Positions 9,601 to 18,361 of a DNA stretch of 64,000 bases are shown in pieces (position 1 is the stretch's first letter; each line of letters starts with the position of its first letter). The stretch spans positions 1 through 64,000 of the forward strand of contig CAYSPT010000027.1 in NCBI GenBank assembly GCA_964432985.1, given 5' to 3'. The position numbers were made by a program, and so were the translations under genes. The stretch comes from CAYSPT01 sp964432985. GTDB lineage: Bacteria > Muiribacteriota > CAYSPT01. Below the pieces are notes generated by a model, which searched no databases, was not told where the DNA came from, and saw only the letters and a program-made list of their open reading frames with translations.

Positions 9601-10284
9601 GGTGCACCACTCACCTCCGGAAACCTCGTTGGCATACACCCACTCGGTGTCCGAGTTTACGGTCCGGGATTGGGTCTTGTCCGGATTCGGCCTCGAGTCA
9701 GTGATTATTCTGGTTATACAAGGTAAGGATTCGATGTAACTGTCCATATCTTGTCCCAATAAACCCCGACTTAGTTCTTCACCCGCTTCGGTTTCCCGGT
9801 AATGCATCACGTCACAGAGCATTGAAGCAGTCCCGAACCAGAATTCCGTTTGCACACCGGCTCTGGATTGAAAGGGATATTCAACACCAATAGCACCCAA
9901 GCCCGGATCCAGGATTTTGAAATCAAAAGATACGCTCACTGTCGCTCCACCGATGAATGCTGCCCGAAGCTCCTGCGGTATTCTAAAGAGGGCGCCGATA
10001 TTGTCCGAATTCATACCGTCTCTAACCAGGTTCCACCACTCTGGATTACCCAGTTGCAGGCATAAGGTACCGCCCTTCCCCCCCCCTGTCTTCTTCCAGA
10101 CGCTGTCGAAGTACTCCGGTCCGGCAGCCTCACGAATTACAGTTGCGGTGTAGTCTTCACATCCACCGGGATCGAAGGTGTACTTTGTGATCAGTTCGCC
10201 TTCGCCGCTTGCCCGGGCACCCGCCAGGAACAGCAGTAGAGACAACAGGGCAATCAAACACCGGGATCGGGCAGCGGATACCAT
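6667..10284 (-). CDS. Large exported protein heading a pseudopilin operon
   Basis: 1205 residues. The signal peptide is residues 1-26 (CLIALLSLLLFLAGARA|SGEGE) and AAGGAGT precedes the ATG. The mature protein has no membrane segment, is rich in Pro, Gly, Trp and acidic residues, and looks like a string of beta domains. A stretch of about 40-170 (SVSFDFKILDPG, AFIGGATVSVS) reads like a jelly-roll or concanavalin-type fold, and about 510-600 (PGSFQVELQFKCLWVELDADG) is Ig-like, but I recognise no family. It is first in an operon with three pilin-like genes and a cyclase. It could be a surface adhesin or tip protein displayed by the pseudopilus, or its secretion substrate; this is inference from context. 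Confidence 0.7.
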   Translation of the reverse strand: MVSAARSRCLIALLSLLLFLAGARASGEGELITKYTFDPGGCEDYTATVIREAAGPEYFDSVWKKTGGGKGGTLCLQLGNPEWWNLVRDGMNSDNIGALFRIPQELRAAFIGGATVSVSFDFKILDPGLGAIGVEYPFQSRAGVQTEFWFGTASMLCDVMHYRETEAGEELSRGLLGQDMDSYIESLPCITRIITDSRPNPDKTQSRTVNSDTEWVYANEVSGGEWCTADYEPPPRALAKKVFRDDEGHYIRQERNKNFIEVDSLGRPLSYFYKLTGERIHSNRWYKLVLEGETNIPTIKCSTFDAQSLLSSRELSCDAPLMALYPSFEIECYLGAIRIDNVEITVNPIHIPSPIEVVPDSEYAYRCGGIEYFTGIARNTRPDGIPGYWVEEEDLSKYLFWEDFRFKPAGKVDVASFAIPYAVDQSAGIEPGELLAPRLCDVPYNLNYTLVRNGIIKGTLQYRWLVNGVEVGQYTYDDSSLTYENAQTGEFPGITGPDPDGFPVRIRDLFQQPGSFQVELQFKCLWVELDADGKLVYTELDYDTNDKILVAPLTISVLDRTAPWIIACGNVSEDLTIVDDPDPDGGKCSDTGNWQTTPDSSVPPSLGVYVNESTGRLNDDLARRVVPAILPVDDDEMREALEVEDPESIADPEKRERIKELLKLLPWTAQNWKVSAVVGDNTSETGYLAWRYREADQEGNPLGEWSVLDEDTGTTWLSRHDDIPLAGPELSEPAPPLGLQALFIQRMQPAVALENIWNGLISNFGGGAEDESEEESGETPVVGGFQDLADLEIPIDERWQALQYQLRISDKRGEEDILASAHLSNLDPDWKAVGNWVQTPPVFIQALNNDPPGIAALEISEEQSEMPAFRYPIKDELVQFEEIGLSRKDELGIQSRRLVAGWKAIRSVHEIINGEGCYGDSFSDEFSHVVIEDEYGELVPDTDTWNLEDDGALSIFTVDCRQNRFPTGFFASPYPSGDPPGCPLSVRDILGLWRESPSDPSIAQWRGVQENAASLVDSIIDDENSGDMNRRGYSFLMGTPIQIIARGKYLVTVKVTPDDAVDSKIRISYHPPIPFEYPYYQLDSLRVIGQGEGTAPLSIVWYRSPSEVYTSDGVKRDPVNFDREGVLHRDMLPGLLVVESFDTGIEDDPTDPEVYRRLLFPVYVRARPVVHERVGIEKRQTLEPDEDSSETGSSTSGDDRFRWNW

Positions 10285-10363
10285 GCTCGTACTCCTTTTC
10301 GCTTTTTAGATAACTTATATTATATGACTATTGCCTTAATTATACTCCAATAAAAATTTCTGC

Positions 10364-10409
10364 ACAAAAAAACAAGACTGCGCTGCCTAAGCAATTGGCG
10401 CAGTCTTGT
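10364..10409 (-). terminator. Rho-independent terminator of the EF-hand gene
   Basis: A perfect 12-bp stem (10372-10383 with 10398-10409, acaagactgcgc and its complement) and a 14-nt loop are followed on the minus strand by TTTTTTTG. It lies 37 bp after the stop of the EF-hand repeat gene. Confidence 0.9.
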
Positions 10410-10445
10410 ATAGTATGATTAACAGCGTTTCTTATTTGTGTGCGG

Positions 10446-11551
10446 TTACTCCAGTTCCATCAACTCGTCTGAGATATCTCCGCCTTCATAAGGAACGTCA
10501 CCTGTGCCCGTATCGGGAGCTTCAGAATCGCCGCCGCCGAAGCGGGGATTCCGCCGACCGCCACGACCCTGGCGCCGTCCCTGCCCCGAACGGCGGTTGC
10601 TCATCTCTTCACGAAGCGCCTGGCGCTCTTCATCGCTTAACTCGCCGTCACCGTCGACGTCGAACTTCTCCAGCGTCTGCCGCCGCCGCTCTTCACGCTT
10701 CTCCTGCCGCGCGGCCTTATGGTCTTCTTTCATCTGCTGACGCTCTTCGTCGCTCAATGTCCCGTCACCGTCGGCGTCGTATTTGGTTAAAGCCTCCTGG
10801 CGGCGCTCTTCCTTATTAGTCTTACGAGTTTCACGCATGACGGTCCGCTCCTCTTCGCTGAGCTTGCCGTCGCCGTCTGTGTCGAACTTCTCTATCTTCT
10901 GACGGAACCGTCCAGAGCGGTTTTCCTTCACGTGTTCTTTAAAAGCAGCACGCTCCTCTTTGCTCAGTTTGCCGTCGCCGTCGGTGTCGAAGTTCTCGAT
11001 CTTCTGGCGAAGCCTTCCCTGCCGTTTTTCCTTCACGTGTTCTTTAAAAGCGGCACGTTCCTCTTCGCTCAGTTTGCCATCGCCATCGGTGTCGAAGTTC
11101 TCGATCTTCTGACGAAGCCTTTCCTGACGTTTTTCCTTCANNNNNNNNNNNNNNNNNNNNNNNNNNNNNNNNNNNNNNNNNNNNNNNNNNNNNNNNNNNN
11201 NNNNNNNNNNNNNNNNNNNNNNNNNNNNNNNNNNNNNNNNTCGGTGTCGAAGTTCTCGATCTTCTGACGAAGCCTTTCCTGACGTTTTTCCTTCAGATCG
11301 GCTTTAAGACTGGTACGTTCCTCTTCGCTCAGTGTACCGTCACCGTCGGTATCATGCTTGCTCTTGAGCTCCTGGCGGCGCAGCTGCCGGTGTTCCTGGC
11401 GTTCATCCTTGCCCGGACAGTCCTTCTTACTGCCGGATCCGGGTTTCTGGGCCAACAAACCCGCCGGCAGCAATAGACTTACCGCCAGCACCAACATGAG
11501 AACCTTCCAACACCTGTTTGCCAACCAACACCTGCCTGTCATTCTCCTCAT
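10446..11551 (-). CDS. Secreted EF-hand repeat (calcium-binding) protein, interrupted by an assembly gap
   Basis: Signal peptide (CWKVLMLVLAVSLLLPAGLLAQ) followed by repeats of ~35 residues with consensus DTDGDGKLSEEER, the DxDxDG loop of an EF-hand, between Arg/Lys-rich helices (KEKRQGRLRQKIENF). The C-terminus is Gly/Arg-rich and then acidic. I start at ATG 11551, which has GGAGGAGGGG 6 nt upstream; an in-frame start at 11605 lacks one. The 100-N gap at 11141-11240 is flanked by two identical 55-mers. Removing the Ns and one copy restores one frame of 316 residues with six EF loops; more 105-bp repeats could be missing. The role is calcium binding outside the cytoplasm; the partner is unknown. 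A terminator follows. Confidence 0.85.
11141..11240. other. Scaffold gap of 100 N
   Basis: Exactly 100 Ns, a conventional placeholder of unknown length. 11086-11140 and 11241-11295 are identical (55 nt), as expected where two contigs ending in the same repeat k-mer were scaffolded without being merged. Confidence 0.98.
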
Positions 11552-11631
11552 CCTCAACCCCTCCTCCGTTTTGAATTTCACTTCCTTAGACGGCAGCACT
11601 TTCATCGATATTCATTTTTTTTTCAAGTTTG

Positions 11632-11661
11632 TTGACACTGGATTATCGTCTCTCATATAAT
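11632..11661 (+). promoter_or_regulatory. Consensus sigma70 promoter of the efflux operon
   Basis: TTGACA (11632-11637) and TATAAT (11656-11661) match the consensus hexamers exactly, with an 18-bp spacer. The palindromic operator begins at the next base. Confidence 0.85.
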
Positions 11662-11679
11662 TTACCTACCGGTAGGTAA
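11662..11679. promoter_or_regulatory. TetR-family operator (18-bp perfect palindrome)
   Basis: ttacctaccggtaggtaa is a perfect inverted repeat directly after the -10 box and covering the expected start point near 11668. The TetR-type gene follows immediately. This is the usual arrangement for an autorepressed efflux regulator whose ligand releases it from DNA. Confidence 0.8.
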
Positions 11680-11757
11680 GTACCACCCATGCGCTGGACC
11701 TTTCCCGGGAAGGAGACGTTCAGCGTACCGAGAAGGACGGGAAGGTTGGACTTTCTT

Positions 11758-12363
11758 ATGGAAGAAGCTCTTGTAGCTAATAAATCTCCTAAAGAGCGCC
11801 TTTTAGCGGCGGGACTGGATCTCTTCGCCGAAAAAGGATACTCTTCGACTTCAGTCAGGGAACTGGTTCAGGACGCCGGTGTGACCAAACCGGTGCTCTA
11901 CTACTATTTTACCAGCAAGGAAGGGCTTTTCCGGGCGGTTATCGACTATCTCGGTGAACAGCAGAAGCGAACCCTCGCAGCAGCTCTCAAGCACAAAGGC
12001 TCTACCCTTGAGCGTCTGGAAGGGCTCATTCAGCGCTTCGGCCAGCTGATTAAAAAGCGCCGCAAGTCTTTCGAGCTGGTGTCGTCCATGATTTTCAACC
12101 CGCCTAAAGGTATCCCCGAATACGATTTTTCGCAGTTTCCCCACCGGGCCAAGGAGACCATCAGGCAGATCCTCCTGGAGGGCATACAGCGCGGCGAGGT
12201 CCGTGATGTGGATCCCGATGACGCTTCGCTTCTCATTCTCGGTCTGATATTTATTTCTGTAAGATTTGCAGTCATTCACAAACAAACCATGGACCCGAAG
12301 CACACGGTACGGTTGCTGAAGCTCGCCTTCCGGGGTCTTGAACAAAGAGAAAAGGAGAACTAA
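11758..12363 (+). CDS. TetR/AcrR-family repressor of the RND efflux operon
   Basis: From ATG 11758, about 201 residues. The N-terminal helix-turn-helix is typical: KERLLAAGLDLFAEKGYSSTSVRELVQDAGV followed (in two pieces) by TKPVLYYYFTSKEGLF. The remainder is the variable helical ligand and dimer domain. In-frame starts at 11689 (ATG, no ribosome site) and 11746 (TTG) exist; 11758 puts the first helix at the normal distance from the N-terminus. It is the first gene of the operon with the outer-membrane factor (2 nt later), adaptor and pump, so it most likely represses them and itself through the palindrome at 11662-11679. Confidence 0.9.
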   Translation: MEEALVANKSPKERLLAAGLDLFAEKGYSSTSVRELVQDAGVTKPVLYYYFTSKEGLFRAVIDYLGEQQKRTLAAALKHKGSTLERLEGLIQRFGQLIKKRRKSFELVSSMIFNPPKGIPEYDFSQFPHRAKETIRQILLEGIQRGEVRDVDPDDASLLILGLIFISVRFAVIHKQTMDPKHTVRLLKLAFRGLEQREKEN

Positions 12364-12365
12364 CC

Positions 12366-13796
12366 TTGAAACGGAAAAACATATGCCTGCTGCTGTCGGT
12401 ACTCGTCCTGGTATCCTGCTCCCTGTCCTGCGCTCCGCGGCGCGGTACACGCGAAATAGTGCAACCGGTACCGCTTCCCCGGGAGTTTTCCTCATCCGGC
12501 CAGGGACAGCTGCCTGACAACTGGTGGGAGGATTTCGACGATCCCGAACTCACCGGGCTTATCAATCGTGTCCTCTCGGAGAATTTCACTCTTAAAGGCG
12601 TCTGGTCCCGATTCGATCAGGCCTATTCTCTGCACAGAATGGCCCGGGCGGCCAGAGCGCCGCAGGTGTCACTTGACGCCGGAGCCGGACGGGCCCGGTC
12701 GGTGGTGGTAACCTCCCCGATCTACAGCGACCAATTCTCGCTCAACCTGGCCACATCCTACGAAATCGACCTGTGGGGACAGCTTGAGTCCCTGGAAGCA
12801 GCCGCTCAGCACGATCTCAAGGCTTCTCGGGGTGACGTGGAAACCATGGCCATGACGCTGGCAGCCCAGGTGGCGGGGCTCTGGTTTTCCATCATAGAAC
12901 AGCAGGCGCACCTCGACCTGCTGGCGGCCCAGCTTACCCTGGCCAAGACCTACCTGGACCTGGTGGAACTCAGGTTCAGCCAGGGACTGGCTTCGGCCCT
13001 GGATGTCTACCAACAACGGCAGCAAGTGGTGTCCACCCGGGCAAAAATACCCCTCTCGGAGGCCCGTTTGAAAGTTCAGCAGCACCAGTTGGCCACTCTT
13101 CTGGGGCGTCCCCCGAACGCCGAGATATGCTCACTTAAAAACACCCTGCCCAACCTGCCGCCCCTGCCTGAAAGCGGTATCCTGGCGGACCTGATGGAGC
13201 GACGGCCGGATCTGAGGGCGGCCAGAGAGCGGGTCGAAGCTGCTGACCAGCGGGTGGCCGCAGCTGCCAGCGAGCAGCTCGCTACCCTTCGGCTCACCGG
13301 GCGCGCAGGATACCTGAGTTCTGAAGCCGGAGATCTCTTCGAGCTGTGGAACGGGTCCATCACCGCCGCCGCCCAGCATATCCTGTCGGACGGCGGACGG
13401 CGGGAAGCCGACCTCGACCGCTCCAGGGCCGTAACTACCGCTGCCGTACACTCGTATGCCCAGGCGGTGCTGCAGGCCATGCAGGAAGTGGAAAACTCAC
13501 TGGTCCAGGAGAACAAACAGGGAACCTACCTGGAGGCACTTCAAGAGCAGCTGGCCATTACCCGTGAAACCCTGGAAGAGGCCCGCGCCAGGTACATCAA
13601 CGGCCTTAACGATTACCTGCCGGTGCTGGTGGCACTGCAGTCCCTGCAGCAACTGGAACGCACCATCCTCACCGCACGCAGGGAACTCATCTCGTACCGC
13701 GTGCAGCTTTACCAGTCTCTAGGCGGGTCCTGGACCACGCGTTTGCAGCCGCCGGAATTATCTAGAGAAAAAAAAATATCCGGTGGGAATGATTGA
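12366..13796 (+). CDS. TolC/NodT-family outer membrane efflux lipoprotein
   Basis: 476 residues from TTG 12366, with AAGGAGA 7 nt upstream inside the end of the tetR-type gene. The signal peptide ends in a lipobox (SCSLSC|APRR), so the mature N-terminal Cys is lipidated. The body has the duplicated OMF layout: long coiled helices (DLLAAQLTLAKTYLDLVELR and its second copy EQLAITRETLEEARARYING) with the LVELRFSQGLASALDVYQQ signature of OprM/NodT proteins. It provides the outer-membrane channel of the tripartite pump. Its stop overlaps the frame of the adaptor gene. Confidence 0.92.
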   Translation: MKRKNICLLLSVLVLVSCSLSCAPRRGTREIVQPVPLPREFSSSGQGQLPDNWWEDFDDPELTGLINRVLSENFTLKGVWSRFDQAYSLHRMARAARAPQVSLDAGAGRARSVVVTSPIYSDQFSLNLATSYEIDLWGQLESLEAAAQHDLKASRGDVETMAMTLAAQVAGLWFSIIEQQAHLDLLAAQLTLAKTYLDLVELRFSQGLASALDVYQQRQQVVSTRAKIPLSEARLKVQQHQLATLLGRPPNAEICSLKNTLPNLPPLPESGILADLMERRPDLRAARERVEAADQRVAAAASEQLATLRLTGRAGYLSSEAGDLFELWNGSITAAAQHILSDGGRREADLDRSRAVTTAAVHSYAQAVLQAMQEVENSLVQENKQGTYLEALQEQLAITRETLEEARARYINGLNDYLPVLVALQSLQQLERTILTARRELISYRVQLYQSLGGSWTTRLQPPELSREKKISGGND

Positions 13797-13810
13797 TGGA
13801 AGGTATGACC

Positions 13811-15007
13811 ATGAAAAAACAATCACGCTTCCGAACGTTTACCAGGATTGTCCTGCTGATTCTTATCCCTCTTATGATACTGGGTGCCGGTGCAGCGGTG
13901 ACTGCTTTTCTCATAAAGACACGCGCCAAAGCAAAAAAGAATGATCCTGAACGTGCTATTCCCCTGGTAGAGGTTATACCGGCAGAACTGACGAGCCACC
14001 AGGTAATCGTGGCTGCCATGGGAACGGTGCTGCCGGCTAAGCAGGTTATCATTCAACCGCAGGTCAGCGGGCAGGTCATCGAGCACAGCCCCAACCTTGT
14101 CCCCGGTGGCCGTTTTTCCACCGGAGACATCGTCTCCCGGATCGATCCCCGGGATTATGAACTGGCTATCATCCAGCAGAAAGCCAGCGTGGAGCGGGCC
14201 CGCTTCGAGCTGAAGGTTGAAGAAGGACGACAGCAAGTGGCCCGGCGGGAATGGCACATCATGGAGAAAAGCTCTTCCATGACCACCAACCAGGATCTGG
14301 CACTGCGAAAACCTCATCTCGAAGCTGCCAGGGCATCGCTTGCCTCAGCAGACAGCCGGCTTAAACAGGCGGAAATCAGCCTCGACCGAACCACCATCAA
14401 AGCCCCTTTCAACTCTTTTGTTCAGGAAGAATTCATTGAAGTAGGCCAACTGGTATCCCCTCAATCCCGAATCGCCACCCTGGTGGGAACCGACCAGTTC
14501 TGGGTGCAGGTATCGCTGCCTGTAAACCAGCTTACCTGGATAAACATCCCCCTGGATGATGAAAGTACCGCCTCACCGGCGACGGTTTTGCACCGGATGG
14601 GGGCAGGAAAAGAAAACAGCAGAAAGGGAAAGGTCCTGCGCCTCCTGGGAGATCTGGACCCCGTGGGCCGTATGGCCCGGGTGCTGATAGCCGTAGACGA
14701 TCCCCTTGGAATAAAGGACAGCGACGGGCCCGAGGCGCTGCCCCTGCTGGTGGGAGCATATGTCGAGGTGAAAATTAAGGGCAAAGAGCTACGGGATGTT
14801 TTCGCCGTGCCAAGGCTCGCCCTGCACGATCTCAACCGGGTATGGATAATGAATAGCGATGACCTCCTTGAGTTCAGAGAGATAGCCATCATCTGGAGGA
14901 GCGAGGACACCATTTTCGTAACAGGCGGACTGCAGCAGGGAGAACGTATTATCACCAGCCAGCTTCCCTCCCCCGTCCCCGGGACGCAGCTCCGTGTGGA
15001 GGAGTAG
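13811..15007 (+). CDS. RND efflux periplasmic adaptor (membrane fusion protein)
   Basis: About 398 residues. The N-terminal membrane anchor is IVLLILIPLMILGAGAAVTAFL. The lipoyl half-motifs (VLPAKQVIIQPQVSGQVIEH and DRTTIKAPFNSFVQEEFIEVG) surround an alpha-helical hairpin (about 95-165), followed by beta-barrel and membrane-proximal domains. I use ATG 13811 with GGAAGG 7 nt upstream; TTG 13793 is in frame but poorly placed. It connects the inner-membrane pump to the TolC-type channel and ends 5 nt before the pump gene. Confidence 0.93.
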   Translation: MKKQSRFRTFTRIVLLILIPLMILGAGAAVTAFLIKTRAKAKKNDPERAIPLVEVIPAELTSHQVIVAAMGTVLPAKQVIIQPQVSGQVIEHSPNLVPGGRFSTGDIVSRIDPRDYELAIIQQKASVERARFELKVEEGRQQVARREWHIMEKSSSMTTNQDLALRKPHLEAARASLASADSRLKQAEISLDRTTIKAPFNSFVQEEFIEVGQLVSPQSRIATLVGTDQFWVQVSLPVNQLTWINIPLDDESTASPATVLHRMGAGKENSRKGKVLRLLGDLDPVGRMARVLIAVDDPLGIKDSDGPEALPLLVGAYVEVKIKGKELRDVFAVPRLALHDLNRVWIMNSDDLLEFREIAIIWRSEDTIFVTGGLQQGERIITSQLPSPVPGTQLRVEE

Positions 15008-15012
15008 AAACC

Positions 15013-18000
15013 ATGAACGATAAAGGAGCTACCGCCTCAAAAGGCGCCATCGCCTCTAAAGGCGCCATTGCCTGGATGGCCAAAAACTCGGTGGCCGCAA
15101 ACCTGCTCATGGTGTTTTTGCTGGTGGGTGGAATCATGACAGTTTTTCAAATCAAGCAGGAGGTCTTTCCCGAGTTTGACCTGGACATGATTCAGATTAC
15201 TGTTCCCTATCCCGGAGCCAGCCCCGCCGAGGTGGAACAGGGAATAATATTGGCCATTGAAGAAGAAGTACGCGGGCTCGATGGCATCAAAAAGGTATCC
15301 GCCAGGGCTTTTGAAGGTGTGGGCATGGTAACGGTGGAACTGCTTCTGGGAACCGACTCCGGCAAGGCGCTTCAGGACGTGAAGAACGCCGTGGACAAGC
15401 TCCGTACGTTTCCCGAGGACGCGGAACGGCCGGTGGTCAGCCTTTTGACCGGGCGTCACAATGTCATATCGCTGGTAATTTACGGAGACCATGACGAAGC
15501 CGTCCTTCGACAGTTGGGTGAACAGGTCCGGGAAGACCTGCTGAGTAAACCGGAAATCACCCTGGTGGAATTGTCCGGTGTACGTAATCCCCAGATCAGT
15601 ATCGAGGTTCCCCAGGCACAGCTGCGGGCGTACAACCTGACGCTGCAAGACATCGCGTCAATCATCAGGCGTACGGCCCTGGAAATACCGGGGGGAGCGG
15701 TGAAGACCAATAAAGGAGAAATACTTCTCAGGGTGGCCGAACGGCGGGACTTCGCCCGGGAGTTCGCCGACATCCCGATCATCACAGCCACCGACGGTAC
15801 GGCGGTGCGCCTGAAGGACATCTCCACTATCATTGACGGATTCGAAGATGTGGACCGGGGTTCGTTTTTCGACGGTAAACCAGCCGTGCAGGTGCAGGTC
15901 TACCGGGTTGGGAAGCAGACTCCACTCAAGGTGGCTGCCGTGGTCAAGAAGTACAATGAAACACTTAAAAAGAATCTTCCACCGGGGTTGTCGGTAACCA
16001 CCTGGGACGACCGTTCTGAAATCTATCGGGACCGCATCGACCTGCTGATGAGAAACGCTTTTATCGGCCTGGGGCTGGTCCTGGTGCTGCTTGGCCTCTT
16101 TCTCGGAATACGGCTCGCGTTCTGGGTGGCCATGGGAATCCCCGTTTCCATCCTGGGCGCGATTCTCATCATGCCCGCAATGGATGTCTCCATCAACATG
16201 ATCTCGTTGTTCGCCTTCATCATAACCATCGGAATCGTGGTGGACGACGCCATCATCGTCGGTGAAAACGTCTTTGCCATGCGGCAGCAGGGGCTTTCTA
16301 TAATCCAGTCATCAATCCAGGGAGCCCGGCAGATCGCCATGCCGGTCACGTTCTCCATCCTGACCAACATCGCCGCCTTCATGCCCATGTTCTTCGTCCC
16401 GGGGATCATGGGTAAAATTTTCCGGGTCATACCAGCGGTGGTTATATCAGTGTTCACCATCTCGCTGATCGAATCGCTGTTCGTGCTCCCGGCCCACCTG
16501 GGACACCTGAAAAGAACTGGCGAAACCGGATTTTTCTCTATCATCAACATTCCCCAGAGGTTCATAAACCGGCTGCTTCAATGGTTTATCAAGCGTGTTT
16601 ACACTCCGTTTCTCAAGGTTGCCCTGCGGCTTAGGTACATCACCCTGGCCATCGGAATGTTCTTCCTGCTGGTGACCGTCGGATACGTGGCTAGCGGCCG
16701 TATCAGTTTCAACTTCATGCCCCGGGTGGAGTCCGACATTGCCACCGCGGGTATCGTATTTCCCTATGGCACACCGGTTGAGGTGACCCAGCAAACACAG
16801 AGACGAATGGTTTCCATCGCCCGGGAGATTCTGGCCGAGCACGGAGGGGAAAAGATAACCCGGGGAATTTTTACCAGCCTGGGCTACCCGCCTCCCCGGC
16901 ACGGTCCGGCCTCTGGCGGCGCCTCGGTCATGGGCGGACACCTGGCAACGGTGCTGGTCTTCATGGTCACCCCGGACCAGCGTGACATTACCGCCACCGA
17001 ATTCGCCCGCCAGTGGCGGGAGCGGACCGGTGATATACCCGGAATAGAATCTCTCACCTTCAGTTACAGTTTCGGACCCTCCGCCGGAGCCCCTATCGAC
17101 GTGGCGTTGAGCCATCCCGATCTCGTGCAGCTCGAGCGCGCGGCAGTGGAACTGGGAGCGGCTTTGAAAAACTTCTCAGGGGTCAAGGACGTGGACAATG
17201 GTTTTTCCCAGGGGAAGACCCAGCTCGATTTCAAGCTGAAACTGGCCGCCCGCAGCCTGGGGATTAACTCATCGGAACTGGGCCGCCAGGTACGCAGCTC
17301 CTTTTACGGCGTGGAAGCGCTGAGACAGCAGCGGGGCCGGGACGAAATCCGGGTCATGGTGCGGCTGCCCAAAATCGAGCGGGAATCCGAGTACTCCCTC
17401 GAAGAACTTCTTATCAGGGCCAGAAACGGGGGAGAAATACCATTGAGGGAAGCGGCCACCGTCATGCGGGGCCGCTCCTACTCCGACATCCGGCGGTCGG
17501 ACGGGCGCCGGGTAGTGGACGTTACCGCCGACATAACCCTGGGAGCCACCAACGCCGGCAAGGTACTGGCCGACCTCAAGACCGACGTTCTGCCCCAACT
17601 CATCCGGCGATTTCCGGGCCTCAACTATTCCATGGAGGGTGAGCGGCGTGCGCAGCGGGAGAGTCTGCAAAGCCTGGGAAGCGGTTTTCTCCTGGCGCTC
17701 ATCGTAATCTTCGCCATGCTGGCCATCCCTTTTAAAAGCTACATCCAGCCGGTCATTATCATGGTCTCTATTCCTTTCGGTATCGTGGGAGCGGTGCTGG
17801 GGCACGTGCTGATGGGATATGACCTGAGCCTGATCAGCATGTTCGGGATAGTGGCTCTGGCCGGCGTGGTGGTGAACGATTCACTGGTACTTATCGATTC
17901 CGCCAACACCCGGCGGCGGGAAAATGTCGGACCCTACCGGGCCATCCGTTTCGCCGGATGCCGCCGGTTCCGCCCGATACTCCTGACGTCACTGACCACC

Positions 18001-18195
18001 TTTCTGGGTCTGACCCCGATGATTTTCGAAACATCCCTTCAAGCACGGTTTCTCATCCCCATGGCCATCTCCCTGGGATATGGAATACTGTTTTCAACCT
18101 TGATCACCCTGCTGCTGGTGCCGGCCTTGTATCTCATAATTGAAGATGTAAAGAAATCATATTCGGTGACAACAAAATTCCTTTTCAGCGGGTAA
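15013..18195 (+). CDS. RND-family efflux transporter (AcrB/MexF-like)
   Basis: 1060 residues, the normal length for the family. TM1 (NLLMVFLLVGGIMTVF) is followed by the first porter loop (QEVFPEFDLDMIQITVPYPG, ASPAEVEQGI). The TM2-TM6 block contains FAFIITIGIVVDDAIIVGEN, the proton-relay motif with paired Asp in TM4, and the second half contains SMFGIVALAGVVVNDSLVLID. It is a proton-driven exporter in the inner membrane; the substrate cannot be read from sequence. The extreme N-terminus carries three KGAIAS-type hexapeptides from an 18-bp tandem repeat, which the family lacks. Confidence 0.95.
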   Translation: MNDKGATASKGAIASKGAIAWMAKNSVAANLLMVFLLVGGIMTVFQIKQEVFPEFDLDMIQITVPYPGASPAEVEQGIILAIEEEVRGLDGIKKVSARAFEGVGMVTVELLLGTDSGKALQDVKNAVDKLRTFPEDAERPVVSLLTGRHNVISLVIYGDHDEAVLRQLGEQVREDLLSKPEITLVELSGVRNPQISIEVPQAQLRAYNLTLQDIASIIRRTALEIPGGAVKTNKGEILLRVAERRDFAREFADIPIITATDGTAVRLKDISTIIDGFEDVDRGSFFDGKPAVQVQVYRVGKQTPLKVAAVVKKYNETLKKNLPPGLSVTTWDDRSEIYRDRIDLLMRNAFIGLGLVLVLLGLFLGIRLAFWVAMGIPVSILGAILIMPAMDVSINMISLFAFIITIGIVVDDAIIVGENVFAMRQQGLSIIQSSIQGARQIAMPVTFSILTNIAAFMPMFFVPGIMGKIFRVIPAVVISVFTISLIESLFVLPAHLGHLKRTGETGFFSIINIPQRFINRLLQWFIKRVYTPFLKVALRLRYITLAIGMFFLLVTVGYVASGRISFNFMPRVESDIATAGIVFPYGTPVEVTQQTQRRMVSIAREILAEHGGEKITRGIFTSLGYPPPRHGPASGGASVMGGHLATVLVFMVTPDQRDITATEFARQWRERTGDIPGIESLTFSYSFGPSAGAPIDVALSHPDLVQLERAAVELGAALKNFSGVKDVDNGFSQGKTQLDFKLKLAARSLGINSSELGRQVRSSFYGVEALRQQRGRDEIRVMVRLPKIERESEYSLEELLIRARNGGEIPLREAATVMRGRSYSDIRRSDGRRVVDVTADITLGATNAGKVLADLKTDVLPQLIRRFPGLNYSMEGERRAQRESLQSLGSGFLLALIVIFAMLAIPFKSYIQPVIIMVSIPFGIVGAVLGHVLMGYDLSLISMFGIVALAGVVVNDSLVLIDSANTRRRENVGPYRAIRFAGCRRFRPILLTSLTTFLGLTPMIFETSLQARFLIPMAISLGYGILFSTLITLLLVPALYLIIEDVKKSYSVTTKFLFSG
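15022..15075 (+). repeat. 18-bp tandem repeat (x3) at the N-terminus of the RND pump
   Basis: Three in-frame units, aaaggagctaccgcctca then two aaaggcgccat[c/t]gcct-type copies, encode KGATAS/KGAIAS/KGAIAW just before TM1. The expansion keeps the frame. Confidence 0.85.
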
Positions 18196-18361
18196 TGCAC
18201 CGGGCTTATTTTTTTTCAAAAAAAAAGCTAAAGTTCTTCCCCCTACTTGCCGATAGTAGTACCAAGGCACAATGCGGCAAGAAAATAACAAACAAAAATT
18301 ACCGCCGCAAACATGGCATTTCGAATGGAATCGAATGCCGTTCACCAGGGAGGGTGCGCAA

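Noticed and set aside
18196..18361. Terminator after the RND pump at the T8-C-A9 tract
   Set aside because: The T and A runs pair only with each other; there is no GC-rich stem.
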